From the NCBI RefSeq assembly GCF_019801605.1, contig NZ_JAHVIT010000003.1:186001-250000 (forward strand): a stretch of DNA of 64,000 bases, written 5' to 3'. Of this stretch, positions 25,915-33,617 are shown piece by piece (the first letter of the stretch is position 1; every line of letters starts with the position of its first letter). The position numbers were made by a program, and so were the translations under genes. This DNA comes from Maritimibacter alkaliphilus. GTDB lineage: Bacteria > Pseudomonadota > Alphaproteobacteria > Rhodobacterales > Rhodobacteraceae. The notes under the pieces are model-generated. The model had not been told where the DNA came from and ran no database searches. It worked only from the letters and a program-made list of their open reading frames with translations.

Positions 25915-26790
25915 ATGGCAGCCGGAACCGGTATCCGCACCTACTACAACGGCACCTGGCACGAAGGCGACGTGCGCGTCCTCGGCGCGAGCGATCACGC
26001 GATGTGGCAGGGCTCCAGCGTCTTCGACGGGGCGCGGCTCTTCGACGGTCTGACCCCGGACCTCGCCAAACACTGCGCCCGGGTGAACCGCTCGGCCGAG
26101 TCGATGTGGATCAAGCCCACCGTCGCCCCCGAGGAAATGGTCGAGATCGCGCTGGAAGGCCTGCGCGCCTATCCCAAGGGTGCCGCCGTCTACATCCGCC
26201 CGATGTACTGGGCCACCGATGGTGACGAGACCGTTCTGGTGCCCAAGCACACCGAGGATGCCACCGGCTTTGCCATCGCGCTGGAGGAGATCCCCATGGC
26301 CCCCGCGGAGGCCGCCACGACCCTGTGCAAGACCTCCTTCCGCCGCCCCGTGCTGGCCGATGCGGTCTGCAACGCCAAGGCCGGTGCGCTCTACCCCAAC
26401 AACGGGCGGATGCTGCGCGAGGCCCGCGCCCGCGGCTTTGCCAATGCCCTCGTGACCGATGCCATGGGCAACGTGGCCGAAAGCGCCACCGCCAACGTCT
26501 TCATGGTGCGCGACGGCGAGGTCTTCACCCCGATCGCCAACGGCACCTTCCTGTCGGGCATCACCCGCGCACGGCATATCGAGAACCTGCGCGAAGATGG
26601 CTTCACGGTGACCGAGACCGTCCTGTCCTACGCCGATTTCGAAGCGGCGGACGAGGTCTTCCTCTCGGGCAACCTGAACAAGGTGACCCCGGTCAGTGCC
26701 TTCGAGGATCGCCAGTACCAGATCGGCCCGGTGACCAAGCGCGCGCGGGAGCTGTACTGGGACTGGGCGCAGGGCGACCTGAAGGTCTGA
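25915..26790 (+). CDS. ilvE: Branched-chain amino acid aminotransferase (PLP class IV)
   Basis: A 291-residue class IV aminotransferase. ATG 25915 has AAGGAG 7 nt upstream. The PLP lysine is Lys155 in VCNAKAGALYPNN, and Glu189 lies in GNVAESATANVF (PLP N1 contact). The phosphate-binding segment is GTFLSGITR. The family transfers the amino group between leucine, isoleucine or valine and 2-oxoglutarate. D-amino-acid transaminases and 4-amino-4-deoxychorismate lyases share the fold, so specificity rests on overall similarity to BCATs. Followed by a strong terminator. Confidence 0.82.
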   Translation: MAAGTGIRTYYNGTWHEGDVRVLGASDHAMWQGSSVFDGARLFDGLTPDLAKHCARVNRSAESMWIKPTVAPEEMVEIALEGLRAYPKGAAVYIRPMYWATDGDETVLVPKHTEDATGFAIALEEIPMAPAEAATTLCKTSFRRPVLADAVCNAKAGALYPNNGRMLREARARGFANALVTDAMGNVAESATANVFMVRDGEVFTPIANGTFLSGITRARHIENLREDGFTVTETVLSYADFEAADEVFLSGNLNKVTPVSAFEDRQYQIGPVTKRARELYWDWAQGDLKV

Positions 26791-26814
26791 TCCACGCCCC
26801 CGACCGAATGACAG

Positions 26815-26845
26815 CGGCCCGCGTCTCGCCAGACGCGGGCCGTTT
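26815..26845 (+). terminator. Rho-independent terminator after ilvE
   Basis: A perfect 12-bp stem CGGCCCGCGTCT / AGACGCGGGCCG with a CGCC loop is followed by TTTGCGTTT. The convergent gene ends 22 bp further, so it separates two opposing units. Confidence 0.85.
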
Positions 26846-26866
26846 GCGTTTCCCCGGACCTGAGCC

Positions 26867-27586
26867 TCAGCCCTGCAGCGGATCGCCCGAGACCCGCACG
26901 AGGCGGGTCAGATCGCCCAGCCTCTCCTGCTGGCGGCCCTCACCATCGAAGTTCGCGGGCGAGAGCCAGACGTCGTAGGCCTCCTTCAGCGCGGGCCACT
27001 GGTCATCGGTGATGGCGAACCACGCGGTGTCACGGCTGCGACCCTTGACGATCAGGTGCTTGCGGAAGGTGCCCTCGTAGCTGAACCCCAGCCGCTGCGC
27101 CGCCCGGCGCGAGGGCATGTTCAGCGCATCGCATTTCCATTCATAGCGGCGATAGCCCGCATCGAAGGCCCACTGCATCATCAGCGCCATCGCCTCGGTC
27201 GCGGCGCGGGTGCGTTGCAGGGCGGGCGCATAGTGGATGTTGCCGACCTCGATGGACCCGGCCTCGGGCGCGATCCGCAGGTAGGAGGTGACGCCGACGC
27301 AGGCTTTCGTCTCGAGGTCCCAGAGCGCGAAGAACTTCGGATCGGTTCCACCTTCGACCCCGTGCATCCAGCGGTGATAGGCGGCGGCGGAATGGAACGG
27401 ACCATAGCCCATGTAGTCCCAGATCCAGTCCTGCCCGTCGAACTGGTCATGCAGCAGCGCCGCGTGACGCTCGGCCTGCAGCGGTTCCAGCCGAACGCAG
27501 CGGCCCTCCAGCACAAGGTCGGCGGGCGGGGCGGGCGGCACCTGCCAGCCCTCGACGACGGGCCCGCGGGGGCGGTCCTCACGCAT
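26867..27586 (-). CDS. GNAT N-acetyltransferase, RimJ/RimL-like
   Basis: A 239-residue acetyltransferase. ATG 27586 is preferred over an ATG three codons earlier because AAGGA sits 8 nt before it. The order of elements fits the RimJ/L group acting on N-termini or small amines: VLEGRCVRLEPLQAERHAALL, then GSIEVGNIHYAPALQRTRAATEAM for the acetyl-CoA loop, then YRRYEWKCDALNMPSRRAAQRLGF and FEGTFRKHLIVKGRSRD. No partner gene points to a target. Confidence 0.85.
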   Translation of the reverse strand: MREDRPRGPVVEGWQVPPAPPADLVLEGRCVRLEPLQAERHAALLHDQFDGQDWIWDYMGYGPFHSAAAYHRWMHGVEGGTDPKFFALWDLETKACVGVTSYLRIAPEAGSIEVGNIHYAPALQRTRAATEAMALMMQWAFDAGYRRYEWKCDALNMPSRRAAQRLGFSYEGTFRKHLIVKGRSRDTAWFAITDDQWPALKEAYDVWLSPANFDGEGRQQERLGDLTRLVRVSGDPLQG

Positions 27587-27613
27587 TCTCGGCATCCTTC
27601 TCTACGGTCTCTC

Positions 27614-27659
27614 GGGGCCGTCAGGCCCCCGGGTTAGTCTGTCGGGGCCCTCCGGCCCC
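27614..27659. repeat. Tandem GGGGCC/GGCCCC hairpins
   Basis: Two identical 6-bp stems, GGGGCC-GTCA-GGCCCC at 27614-27629 and GGGGCC-CTCC-GGCCCC at 27644-27659, lie 30 bp apart in the gap between the leftward acetyltransferase and the rightward micro-gene. The same stem type occurs at 4451. They look like small dispersed palindromes rather than terminators, since no T-tract follows. Confidence 0.55.
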
Positions 27660-27811
27660 GGATTTCGCGCCACCTTATCAGCGCCGCAACCGGGCGGAAG
27701 AGCCCCCCTCCACCGCGCCCGCAAAAGACGCGATCCCCGGCGCAAATCCTCCCCAATGCCGCCACAATGCGCGCCGATAAGCAGGCTGTCAGATTTAAAG
27801 AGGATAATGTT

Positions 27812-27928
27812 ATGAAGCAATTTGGCAGCAACGGCCGTCGCCTTCCCCGTATCGGGATCGACACCGTCATCCTTGCTGCCGGAGCACTCTCGCTGATCTA
27901 CGCCATCGTGCTGCTCAGCCAGACCTGA
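27812..27928 (+). CDS. 38-residue single-span membrane peptide
   Basis: ATG 27812 follows AGAGGA by 7 nt. The product begins with a basic segment (KQFGSNGRRLPR) and has one hydrophobic helix (about residues 15-35, IDTVILAAGALSLIYAIVLL). Good ribosome site, positive-inside charge and clean helix argue for a real small protein. I do not recognise a named family. The AT-rich stretch AGATTTAAAGAGGATAATGT just before it may include the promoter or leader. It lies upstream of, and separate from, the hemerythrin gene. Confidence 0.6.
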   Translation: MKQFGSNGRRLPRIGIDTVILAAGALSLIYAIVLLSQT

Positions 27929-27994
27929 CCCGGAGCAAGGCCGGCCCGTTCAGAAGACACCGCGGGCAGAATGCCCACGCCGCGCCCTTTATCC

Positions 27995-28020
27995 GGAACC
28001 GAACGCCCCCCTCCTCCGTT
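27995..28020 (+). promoter_or_regulatory. GGAAC-N17-CGTT promoter (EcfG/ECF-sigma type)
   Basis: GGAAC at 27995-27999 and CGTT at 28017-28020 are 17 bp apart, the consensus of the alphaproteobacterial general-stress sigma factor EcfG. A start of transcription near 28027 would give a ~26-nt leader with AGGAGG before the hemerythrin ATG at 28053. A second promoter of this type precedes the SH3/DUF1236 gene at 59105. Confidence 0.55.
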
Positions 28021-28052
28021 GCACGACAGACAGCAACCGACAGGAGGGGCCC

Positions 28053-28532
28053 ATGCCGTCCATCTACGACGCCATCAAGGAAGACCACGACCGCCATCGC
28101 GAGTGGCTGAACACGATCGCCGAAACCTCGGGCGACAGTGACACCCGCCGCGAGGCCTGGGATGCCTTCTACAACGACATCAAGTCCCACTCGGCCGCGG
28201 AGGAAGAGACCTTCTACTCCAAGCTGATGGAGGACACCTGGGGCCAGGACGCCGCCCGCCACTCGGTCCATGAACATGCCGAGATGGACGAGATCCTCGA
28301 AGAGCTGCGCGAGATGGACATGTCCTCGCCCGGCTGGCTGACCCGCTTCAAGACCCTCAAGCACGACTACGAACACCATATGGAAGAGGAGGAAGACGAG
28401 GTCTTCACCCGCGCCAAGAAGGTGATCGGGGCCGAGCACAACGACGCCTTCGGCAAGAAATTCCTCGACCACAAGGCGACCGAGGAGAAGCTCGTCGAGA
28501 AGAAACGCGAAGACGCGCTGCACGACGATTGA
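28053..28532 (+). CDS. Hemerythrin HHE-domain protein
   Basis: A 159-residue all-helical protein. Di-iron ligand motifs in order are EDHDRHREW (His12, His15), HSAAEEETFY (HxxxE type), HEHAEMDEI and KHDYEHHMEEEEDEV. AGGAGG precedes the ATG. Bacterial HHE proteins bind O2, NO or iron, and are often made under oxidative, nitrosative or general stress. The candidate EcfG-type promoter just upstream supports a stress role. The C-terminal tail is highly charged (KATEEKLVEKKRED). Confidence 0.9.
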   Translation: MPSIYDAIKEDHDRHREWLNTIAETSGDSDTRREAWDAFYNDIKSHSAAEEETFYSKLMEDTWGQDAARHSVHEHAEMDEILEELREMDMSSPGWLTRFKTLKHDYEHHMEEEEDEVFTRAKKVIGAEHNDAFGKKFLDHKATEEKLVEKKREDALHDD

Positions 28533-28731
28533 GCCTTTTCCGACAGGCGCCTCCGGCCTGAACCGGCCGGGGGTGTGCCGTCGCGCGGGGCCGCGCCCCG
28601 CCGCGCCGGACTTTTCCACTGCTTTTTCGCGCAATCGCGCGTCACGGACGTCCAAGCCGGTTGCCGTGACCGGCGTGTTCCCCTATCGTTCCCGGATGAC
28701 AGCTTCCCCAAGGCCGGGCTATATCTAGGAC

Positions 28732-29364
28732 ATGTCCAGCACCCCCTCTCAAGATTTGCGCGACTTCCTTGGCAAGGATCGGTTCGCCTGCGTCATGGCC
28801 GATCCGCCGTGGCGGTTCGCCAACCGGACCGGCAAGGTCGCTCCGGAACACAAGCGGCTGTCGCGCTATCCCACGATGACGCTGGAGGATATCTGCGCGC
28901 TGCCGGTCGAGGAGCACCTCGAGGACCGGGCGCATTGCTACATGTGGGTGCCCAATGCCCTGCTGCCCGAAGGGCTTCAGGTGCTCTCCGCCTGGGGGTT
29001 CGAGTACAAGTCCAACATCGTCTGGCACAAGATCCGCAAGGACGGCGGCTCGGACGGGCGCGGCGTGGGCTTCTACTTCCGCAACGTGACCGAGCTGCTG
29101 CTCTTCGGCACCCGGGGCAAGAACGCCCGCACCCTGCCACCGGGCCGCAGCCAGGTGAACATGCTCCAGACCCGCAAGCGCGAACATTCACGCAAGCCGG
29201 ACGAACAGTACGAGCTGATCGAGAGCTGCTCCTGGGGCCCCTACCTCGAACTCTTCGGCCGCGGCGTGCGCGACGGCTGGACGGTCTGGGGCAACCAGGC
29301 GGATGCGGATTACAAGCCGAACTGGAAGACCTATTCCTACAACTCGGGCGTGGCGGCGGAATAA
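28732..29364 (+). CDS. MT-A70 family DNA adenine methyltransferase
   Basis: A 210-residue adenine-N6 methyltransferase. The catalytic DPPW is at residues 24-27 (VMADPPWRFA). YPTMTLEDICALPV, AHCYMWVPNALLPEGL, FEYKSNIVWHKI and the late LELFGRG...DGWTVWGNQ are MT-A70 signatures, the last forming the SAM site in these permuted enzymes. The next gene, convergent and 161 bp away, is a BglII/BstYI-like endonuclease, so the pair is probably a type II restriction-modification system with this enzyme as the protecting methylase. No phage or mobility genes flank it. Confidence 0.88.
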   Translation: MSSTPSQDLRDFLGKDRFACVMADPPWRFANRTGKVAPEHKRLSRYPTMTLEDICALPVEEHLEDRAHCYMWVPNALLPEGLQVLSAWGFEYKSNIVWHKIRKDGGSDGRGVGFYFRNVTELLLFGTRGKNARTLPPGRSQVNMLQTRKREHSRKPDEQYELIESCSWGPYLELFGRGVRDGWTVWGNQADADYKPNWKTYSYNSGVAAE

Positions 29365-29525
29365 ACCCGCCCGCGCCGGAGGGCCTCGCGCCGCCCTGCG
29401 GGGCGCATGACCCGCGCGTGGTCCAAAGCCCCCGCCTCGGCCCCCGCCTCGAGGCCTCCCTCGCAGGGTCCCGTCAGTCCCGTCGTCCAACCCCGCCTTG
29501 ACGCCCGCCGCAGAGTGCGCGCGCC

Positions 29526-30296
29526 TCAGAAGAGCCGCGGCTCCTCCTCCGGGGCCTCCCCTGCCTCGCGCACCGTGCCCTCCGGCAGGCCGATCAACAG
29601 CAGCGGACAGGGATTGCCCACGCCGCGGGCCACCCGGGCCTCCAGCTTGGACCAGTGGGTCGAGGATGGACCATACTTGTCCATCACGAAGAACCGCGCA
29701 AAGGCCGTGGCAAAGTCATCGCCCTGCGCCTGCGCCTTGGCGACGAAGTTGCGCTGCCGGGCGGTGCGCTCCTTCATGCCGTAGGCCAGCAGCCCCTCCT
29801 CCGAGGAGATGCCCGCCCGCTTGAGGAACCCCTCCACCGTGCCCGCCATGGCGGCCTGAAGCGCCGCCCCCCGGGTCACGATGATCCCGACCGAGATGAT
29901 CGACTGCGCGTGCAGCCGCTGGAAGTTCTCGAGATCCCGGTCAAAGAACGGGTCCTTGTTGTTCCACTCGATCTCCAGCGCCAGCAGCCCCTTGGGCCCG
30001 CGGCGAATGTGGTCGATCTCGTGGCTGGTGCCGTCGCCGACGGGGACGCCGTCCACCGTGGTCTCGATCCGGAAGTTGTGCTTGGCCCACCCGGCAGAGG
30101 ACAGCTCGCGCCGCATCCGCTGGGTCGATTTCGCCTCGCCCCCGCCCGAGGCGATCAGCTCCGCCGCCGGGATCGAAACGCGCATCAGGGCGCCGATCAG
30201 CTCCGCCGTCTCGGTGGGGAAATCCACGCTGAGAATCGCCTCCGCGTGGTTCTTGGTCAGAACGTCGAACCCGGCATCCCGGAGGGCATCGAACAT
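29526..30296 (-). CDS. BglII/BstYI-like type II restriction endonuclease
   Basis: A 256-residue protein. ATG 30296 is chosen because GGGGA lies 6 nt upstream; a TTG eight codons earlier is possible. The likely active site is Asp95 in SHEIDHIRRG and Glu108-x-Glu110 in LLALEIEWNNKD, the D...E-x-E/Q arrangement of the BamHI/BglII branch of PD-(D/E)xK nucleases. MRRELSSAGW and DRDLENFQRLH also match the BglII-like family. The recognition sequence cannot be told from sequence. The gene is convergent with the MT-A70 methylase, allowing independent control of nuclease and protection. Confidence 0.8.
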   Translation of the reverse strand: MFDALRDAGFDVLTKNHAEAILSVDFPTETAELIGALMRVSIPAAELIASGGGEAKSTQRMRRELSSAGWAKHNFRIETTVDGVPVGDGTSHEIDHIRRGPKGLLALEIEWNNKDPFFDRDLENFQRLHAQSIISVGIIVTRGAALQAAMAGTVEGFLKRAGISSEEGLLAYGMKERTARQRNFVAKAQAQGDDFATAFARFFVMDKYGPSSTHWSKLEARVARGVGNPCPLLLIGLPEGTVREAGEAPEEEPRLF

Positions 30297-30328
30297 GGGC
30301 TGTCCCCGCGCGTGGTGCAAATCCTGTG

Positions 30329-30362
30329 AAAAAGGCCGACCCGCGAAATCGGGGCCGGCCTT
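30329..30362 (-). terminator. Rho-independent terminator of aspS
   Basis: On the minus strand AAGGCCGGCCCCG...CGGGTCGGCCTT forms a long stem (one mismatch) and ends in TTTTTCAC. It lies 43 bp after the aspS stop and 33 bp before the endonuclease start, so aspS is insulated from the nuclease gene. Confidence 0.8.
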
Positions 30363-30404
30363 GAGAGCTTAATCCTCATCTGGCGCAGGACGCCACGGCG
30401 CGGA

Positions 30405-32186
30405 TCATTCCTGCGGGATGACCCGCAGGTTCAGTTCCATCAGCTGCTCCGGCGTCGGCTCGGAGGGCGCGCCCATCATCAGGTCCTCGGCCCGCTGGTT
30501 CATCGGGAAGAGGATCACCTCACGGATGTTCTGCTCCTCGGCCAGCAGCATGACGACGCGGTCGATGCCGGTGGCGCAGCCGCCGTGCGGGGGGGCGCCG
30601 TACTGGAAGGCGTTGACCATGCCGCCGAAGCGCTTGATCACTTCCTCGTTCGGGTAGCCCGCCAGTTCGAAGGCCTTGAACATGATCTCCGGCTTGTGGT
30701 TCCGGATCGCGCCCGAGACCAGCTCGTAACCGTTGCAGGCGAGGTCGTACTGGAAGCCCTTGACCTCCAGCGGATCGCCCTGCAGCGCCTCCATGCCACC
30801 CTGCGGCATCGAGAAGGGGTTGTGCTCGAAGTCCAGCTTGCCGGTTTCCTCGTCCTTCTCGTAGATCGGGAAGTCCACGATCCAGGCAAAGGCGAACCGG
30901 TTCAGATCGGTCAGGCCCAGTTCTTCGCCGATGACGGTCCGGGCCTTGCCCGCGACGGTCTGGAAGGACTTCGGCTTACCGCCGAGGAAGAAGGCCGCGT
31001 CGCCCACGCCGAGGCCCAGTTGCTGGCGGATCGCCTCGGTGCGCTCGGGGCCGATGTTCTTGGCCAGCGGACCGGCGGCTTCCATGCCGTCGGCGCCGTC
31101 ACGCCAGAAAATGTAGCCCATGCCCGGCAGACCTTCCTTCTGGGCGAAGGCGTTCATGCGGTCACAGAACTTGCGGCTGCCGCCCTTGGGCGCGGGGATG
31201 GCGCGGATCTCGGTGCCTTCCTGCTCCAGCAGCTTGGCGAAGATGGCAAAGCCGGAGCCTGCGAAATGCTCGCTCACGACCTGCATCTTGATCGGGTTGC
31301 GCAGGTCGGGCTTGTCAGTTCCGTACCAGAGCGCGGCATCGGCATAGGAAATCTGCGGCCAGCTCTCGGGGGCGTCGACGGTCTTGTCGCCGCCGAACTC
31401 CTCGAAGACGCCCGCCAGAACCGGCGAGATCGTGTCGAAAACGTCCTGCTGGGTGACAAAGCTCATTTCCATGTCGAGCTGGTAGAAGTCGGTGGGCGAC
31501 CGGTCGGCGCGCGGGTCCTCGTCGCGGAAGCAGGGCGCGATCTGGAAATACTTGTCGAAGCCCGAGACCATCAGCAGTTGCTTGAACTGCTGCGGCGCCT
31601 GCGGCAGCGCGTAGAACTTGCCGGGGTGCAGACGCGAGGGCACGAGGAAATCGCGCGCGCCTTCCGGCGAGGAGGCGGTGATGATCGGCGTCTGGTACTC
31701 GCGGAAGCCCTTGTCCCACATCCGCTTGCGGATCGAGGCCACGACGTCCGAGCGCAGGGTCATGTTCTTCTGCATCACCTCGCGGCGCAGGTCGAGGTAG
31801 CGATAGCGCAGCCGGGTCTCTTCCGGGTACTCCTGATCGCCGAAGACCATCAGCGGCAGTTCCTTCGCGGCGCCCAGCACCTCGATGTCGCGGACGAAAA
31901 CCTCGACCTCGCCGGTGGGCAGCTTGGGGTTCACGAGGTCCTCGGCACGGGCTTTCACCTCGCCGTCGATCCGGATGCACCACTCCGAGCGCACCTTCTC
32001 CACCTCGGCGAAGACCGGGCTGTCGGGATCGCAGAGGACCTGCGTGGTGCCGTAGTGGTCGCGCAGGTCGATGAAGAGGATGCCGCCGTGATCGCGCACC
32101 CGGTGCACCCAGCCCGAAAGGCGGACGGTCTCGCCCACGTTGGCTTTGGTCAGAGCGGCGCAGGTATGGCTGCGAAAGGCGTGCAT
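30405..32186 (-). CDS. aspS: Aspartate--tRNA ligase
   Basis: A 593-residue class IIb synthetase of the bacterial type, with N-terminal OB anticodon-binding domain ([21 protein letters not shown]), class II core and GAD insertion (about 290-420). Motif 2 is [20 protein letters not shown]; motif 3 is [17 protein letters not shown] 32186 follows AGGAAGAGACC and gives the family-typical [12 protein letters not shown] start. The product charges tRNA-Asp; many alphaproteobacterial forms are non-discriminating and also charge tRNA-Asn. I cannot assess that here because no Gat or AsnRS gene is in view. Confidence 0.96.
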   Translation of the reverse strand: MHAFRSHTCAALTKANVGETVRLSGWVHRVRDHGGILFIDLRDHYGTTQVLCDPDSPVFAEVEKVRSEWCIRIDGEVKARAEDLVNPKLPTGEVEVFVRDIEVLGAAKELPLMVFGDQEYPEETRLRYRYLDLRREVMQKNMTLRSDVVASIRKRMWDKGFREYQTPIITASSPEGARDFLVPSRLHPGKFYALPQAPQQFKQLLMVSGFDKYFQIAPCFRDEDPRADRSPTDFYQLDMEMSFVTQQDVFDTISPVLAGVFEEFGGDKTVDAPESWPQISYADAALWYGTDKPDLRNPIKMQVVSEHFAGSGFAIFAKLLEQEGTEIRAIPAPKGGSRKFCDRMNAFAQKEGLPGMGYIFWRDGADGMEAAGPLAKNIGPERTEAIRQQLGLGVGDAAFFLGGKPKSFQTVAGKARTVIGEELGLTDLNRFAFAWIVDFPIYEKDEETGKLDFEHNPFSMPQGGMEALQGDPLEVKGFQYDLACNGYELVSGAIRNHKPEIMFKAFELAGYPNEEVIKRFGGMVNAFQYGAPPHGGCATGIDRVVMLLAEEQNIREVILFPMNQRAEDLMMGAPSEPTPEQLMELNLRVIPQE

Positions 32187-32499
32187 GGTCTCTTCCTTCG
32201 GGATGGCGCGAAACGCGGTTCGGAACAGGGGCCGATACACATGGATGCGCGCGGAAAGTCAAGGATTGGCCCTGCGGGCCAAGCCTCCGGCGGGGATATT
32301 TGCGGCAAGAAAAGCTATGGGACCCTGCCTCGGAGGGCGAGGGGACGCCGGAATCATTCTCTTGCGTCAACACTCCCCGCCGGAGGCCGCCCGGTCCCTC
32401 CGCAGGAGGGGCCGGGCAAAACATCGTGTGCGCCGCAGGCGCGCCGTCGGGTCAGACCCGCCTGCCCCGTGCGGGCGGCGGGCCGGTCCGGGGCAGCCC
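32187..32499. repeat. Intergenic region with GC palindromes between yebC and aspS
   Basis: No gene is seen in these 313 bp. It contains the Rhodobacterales-style word GGCGGGGATATTTGCGGC (32290-32307), and a strong inverted repeat GCCCGGTCCCTCC-GCA-GGAGGGGCCGGGC at about 32388-32416 with one mismatch. A second GC inverted cluster (CGGGTCAGACCCGCCTGCCCC, 32449-32469) follows. On the minus strand no T-tract follows the stems, so I read them as palindromic repeats rather than a terminator of yebC. Confidence 0.5.
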
Positions 32500-33240
32500 T
32501 CAGAGCTGCTCCATCACGTCGTCGGAGGCTTCGAAGTTCGCGGTGACGCGCTGCACGTCATCGTCATCCTCGAGCGCATCGATCAGCTTCATCAGCTTCT
32601 GCATGCCTTCGAGGTCCATGTCGGTGGTGGTGGTCGGCTTCCAGATCAGCTTGGTCGAATCCGATTCGCCCAGCTGTTCCTCCAGCGCGTTGGCCACCGC
32701 CGCGAGATCGGTGTCCGCGCAGTAGACCACGTGCCCGTCCTCGGAGCTTTCCACGTCCTCGGCGCCGGCTTCGATGGCCGCCATCATGACGTCATCGGCA
32801 TCGCCCACGCTGGCGGGGTAGACCACCTCGCCCTTGCGTTCGAACATGAAGCCGACCGAGCCGGTCTCGCCGAGGTTGCCCCCGTTCTTGGAGAAGGTCG
32901 AGCGCACGTTCGAGGCGGTCCGGTTGCGGTTGTCGGTCATCGCCTCGACGATGATCGCCACGCCGTTGGGGCCATAGCCCTCGTAGCGGATTTCCTCGTA
33001 GTCGTCGCCGTCGCCCGCCTGCGATTTCTTGATCGCCCGTTCGATCACGTCCTTGGGGACCGAGCTCGACTTGGCTTCCTTCACCGCGAGGCGCAGGCGC
33101 GGGTTCTTGTCAGGATCGGGGTCGCCCATCTTGGCGGCCACGGTGATCTCTTTCGAGAGCTTGGAAAAGAGCTTCGACCGGGCGGCGTCCTGCCGCCCCT
33201 TGCGGTGCTGGATGTTCGCCCACTTAGAATGGCCCGCCAT
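32500..33240 (-). CDS. yebC: YebC/PmpR-family protein
   Basis: A 246-residue member of the near-universal YebC family. The start [19 protein letters not shown] and [15 protein letters not shown] are diagnostic, with [15 protein letters not shown] in the second domain and a C-terminal acidic stretch. Members have been described as DNA-binding regulators (PmpR), and more recently as ribosome-associated factors that relieve proline-rich stalling; which applies here is not visible. It is followed in the same direction, 313 bp later, by aspS; yebC-aspS proximity is common but the gap suggests separate transcripts. Confidence 0.95.
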   Translation of the reverse strand: MAGHSKWANIQHRKGRQDAARSKLFSKLSKEITVAAKMGDPDPDKNPRLRLAVKEAKSSSVPKDVIERAIKKSQAGDGDDYEEIRYEGYGPNGVAIIVEAMTDNRNRTASNVRSTFSKNGGNLGETGSVGFMFERKGEVVYPASVGDADDVMMAAIEAGAEDVESSEDGHVVYCADTDLAAVANALEEQLGESDSTKLIWKPTTTTDMDLEGMQKLMKLIDALEDDDDVQRVTANFEASDDVMEQL

Positions 33241-33617
33241 GGCTGCCCTCCGTCGTCTGTTAGATCTGGTATCAGGATTGTCGTGCAGTTCGCGCGTCCA
33301 TATCCCATGCGGGGGCCGGCCTGCAATATCCCGCGGGGGTCCGCCGCCCGGGAAGCGCAGGAAACCGGGGATATTCCGCCCTGAAACCACCTGCCGCACG
33401 GCTCGGCACCGGTCCTGCCCCATCGATTGGCCGGGCGACCTGCACCGGACCTAGCGCGCCGCCGCCCGTCTCGACGTCGCCCGAAAGGCCTCTGGACGGG
33501 GCCCGCGGGTCTTCCGCCGCCGACGGGGCCACGGGACCGCGGCCCTTGCCCGGCGCTCGGGCCGCGCTACGCTCTGGATGCCGTGCCGCGGGATACGGCT
33601 TCACTTTCAGGGCGCCC
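33241..33617. other. 377-bp divergent promoter region (yebC / SLC13)
   Basis: No gene is seen. It separates leftward yebC from a rightward transporter, so both promoters should lie here. Features are GC-rich with no clear -35/-10 pair; short CCCGCGGGGG words near 33340 are the only notable structure. Confidence 0.35.

Noticed and set aside
28732-30296. Prophage or defence island origin for the R-M pair
   Set aside because: No integrase, phage structural gene, tRNA junction or other defence gene is seen on either side, and codon use by eye matches the neighbours.
32388-32416. Strong hairpin as a terminator of yebC
   Set aside because: Stem is good but the T-run is on the wrong side for the minus strand; better read as a palindromic repeat.
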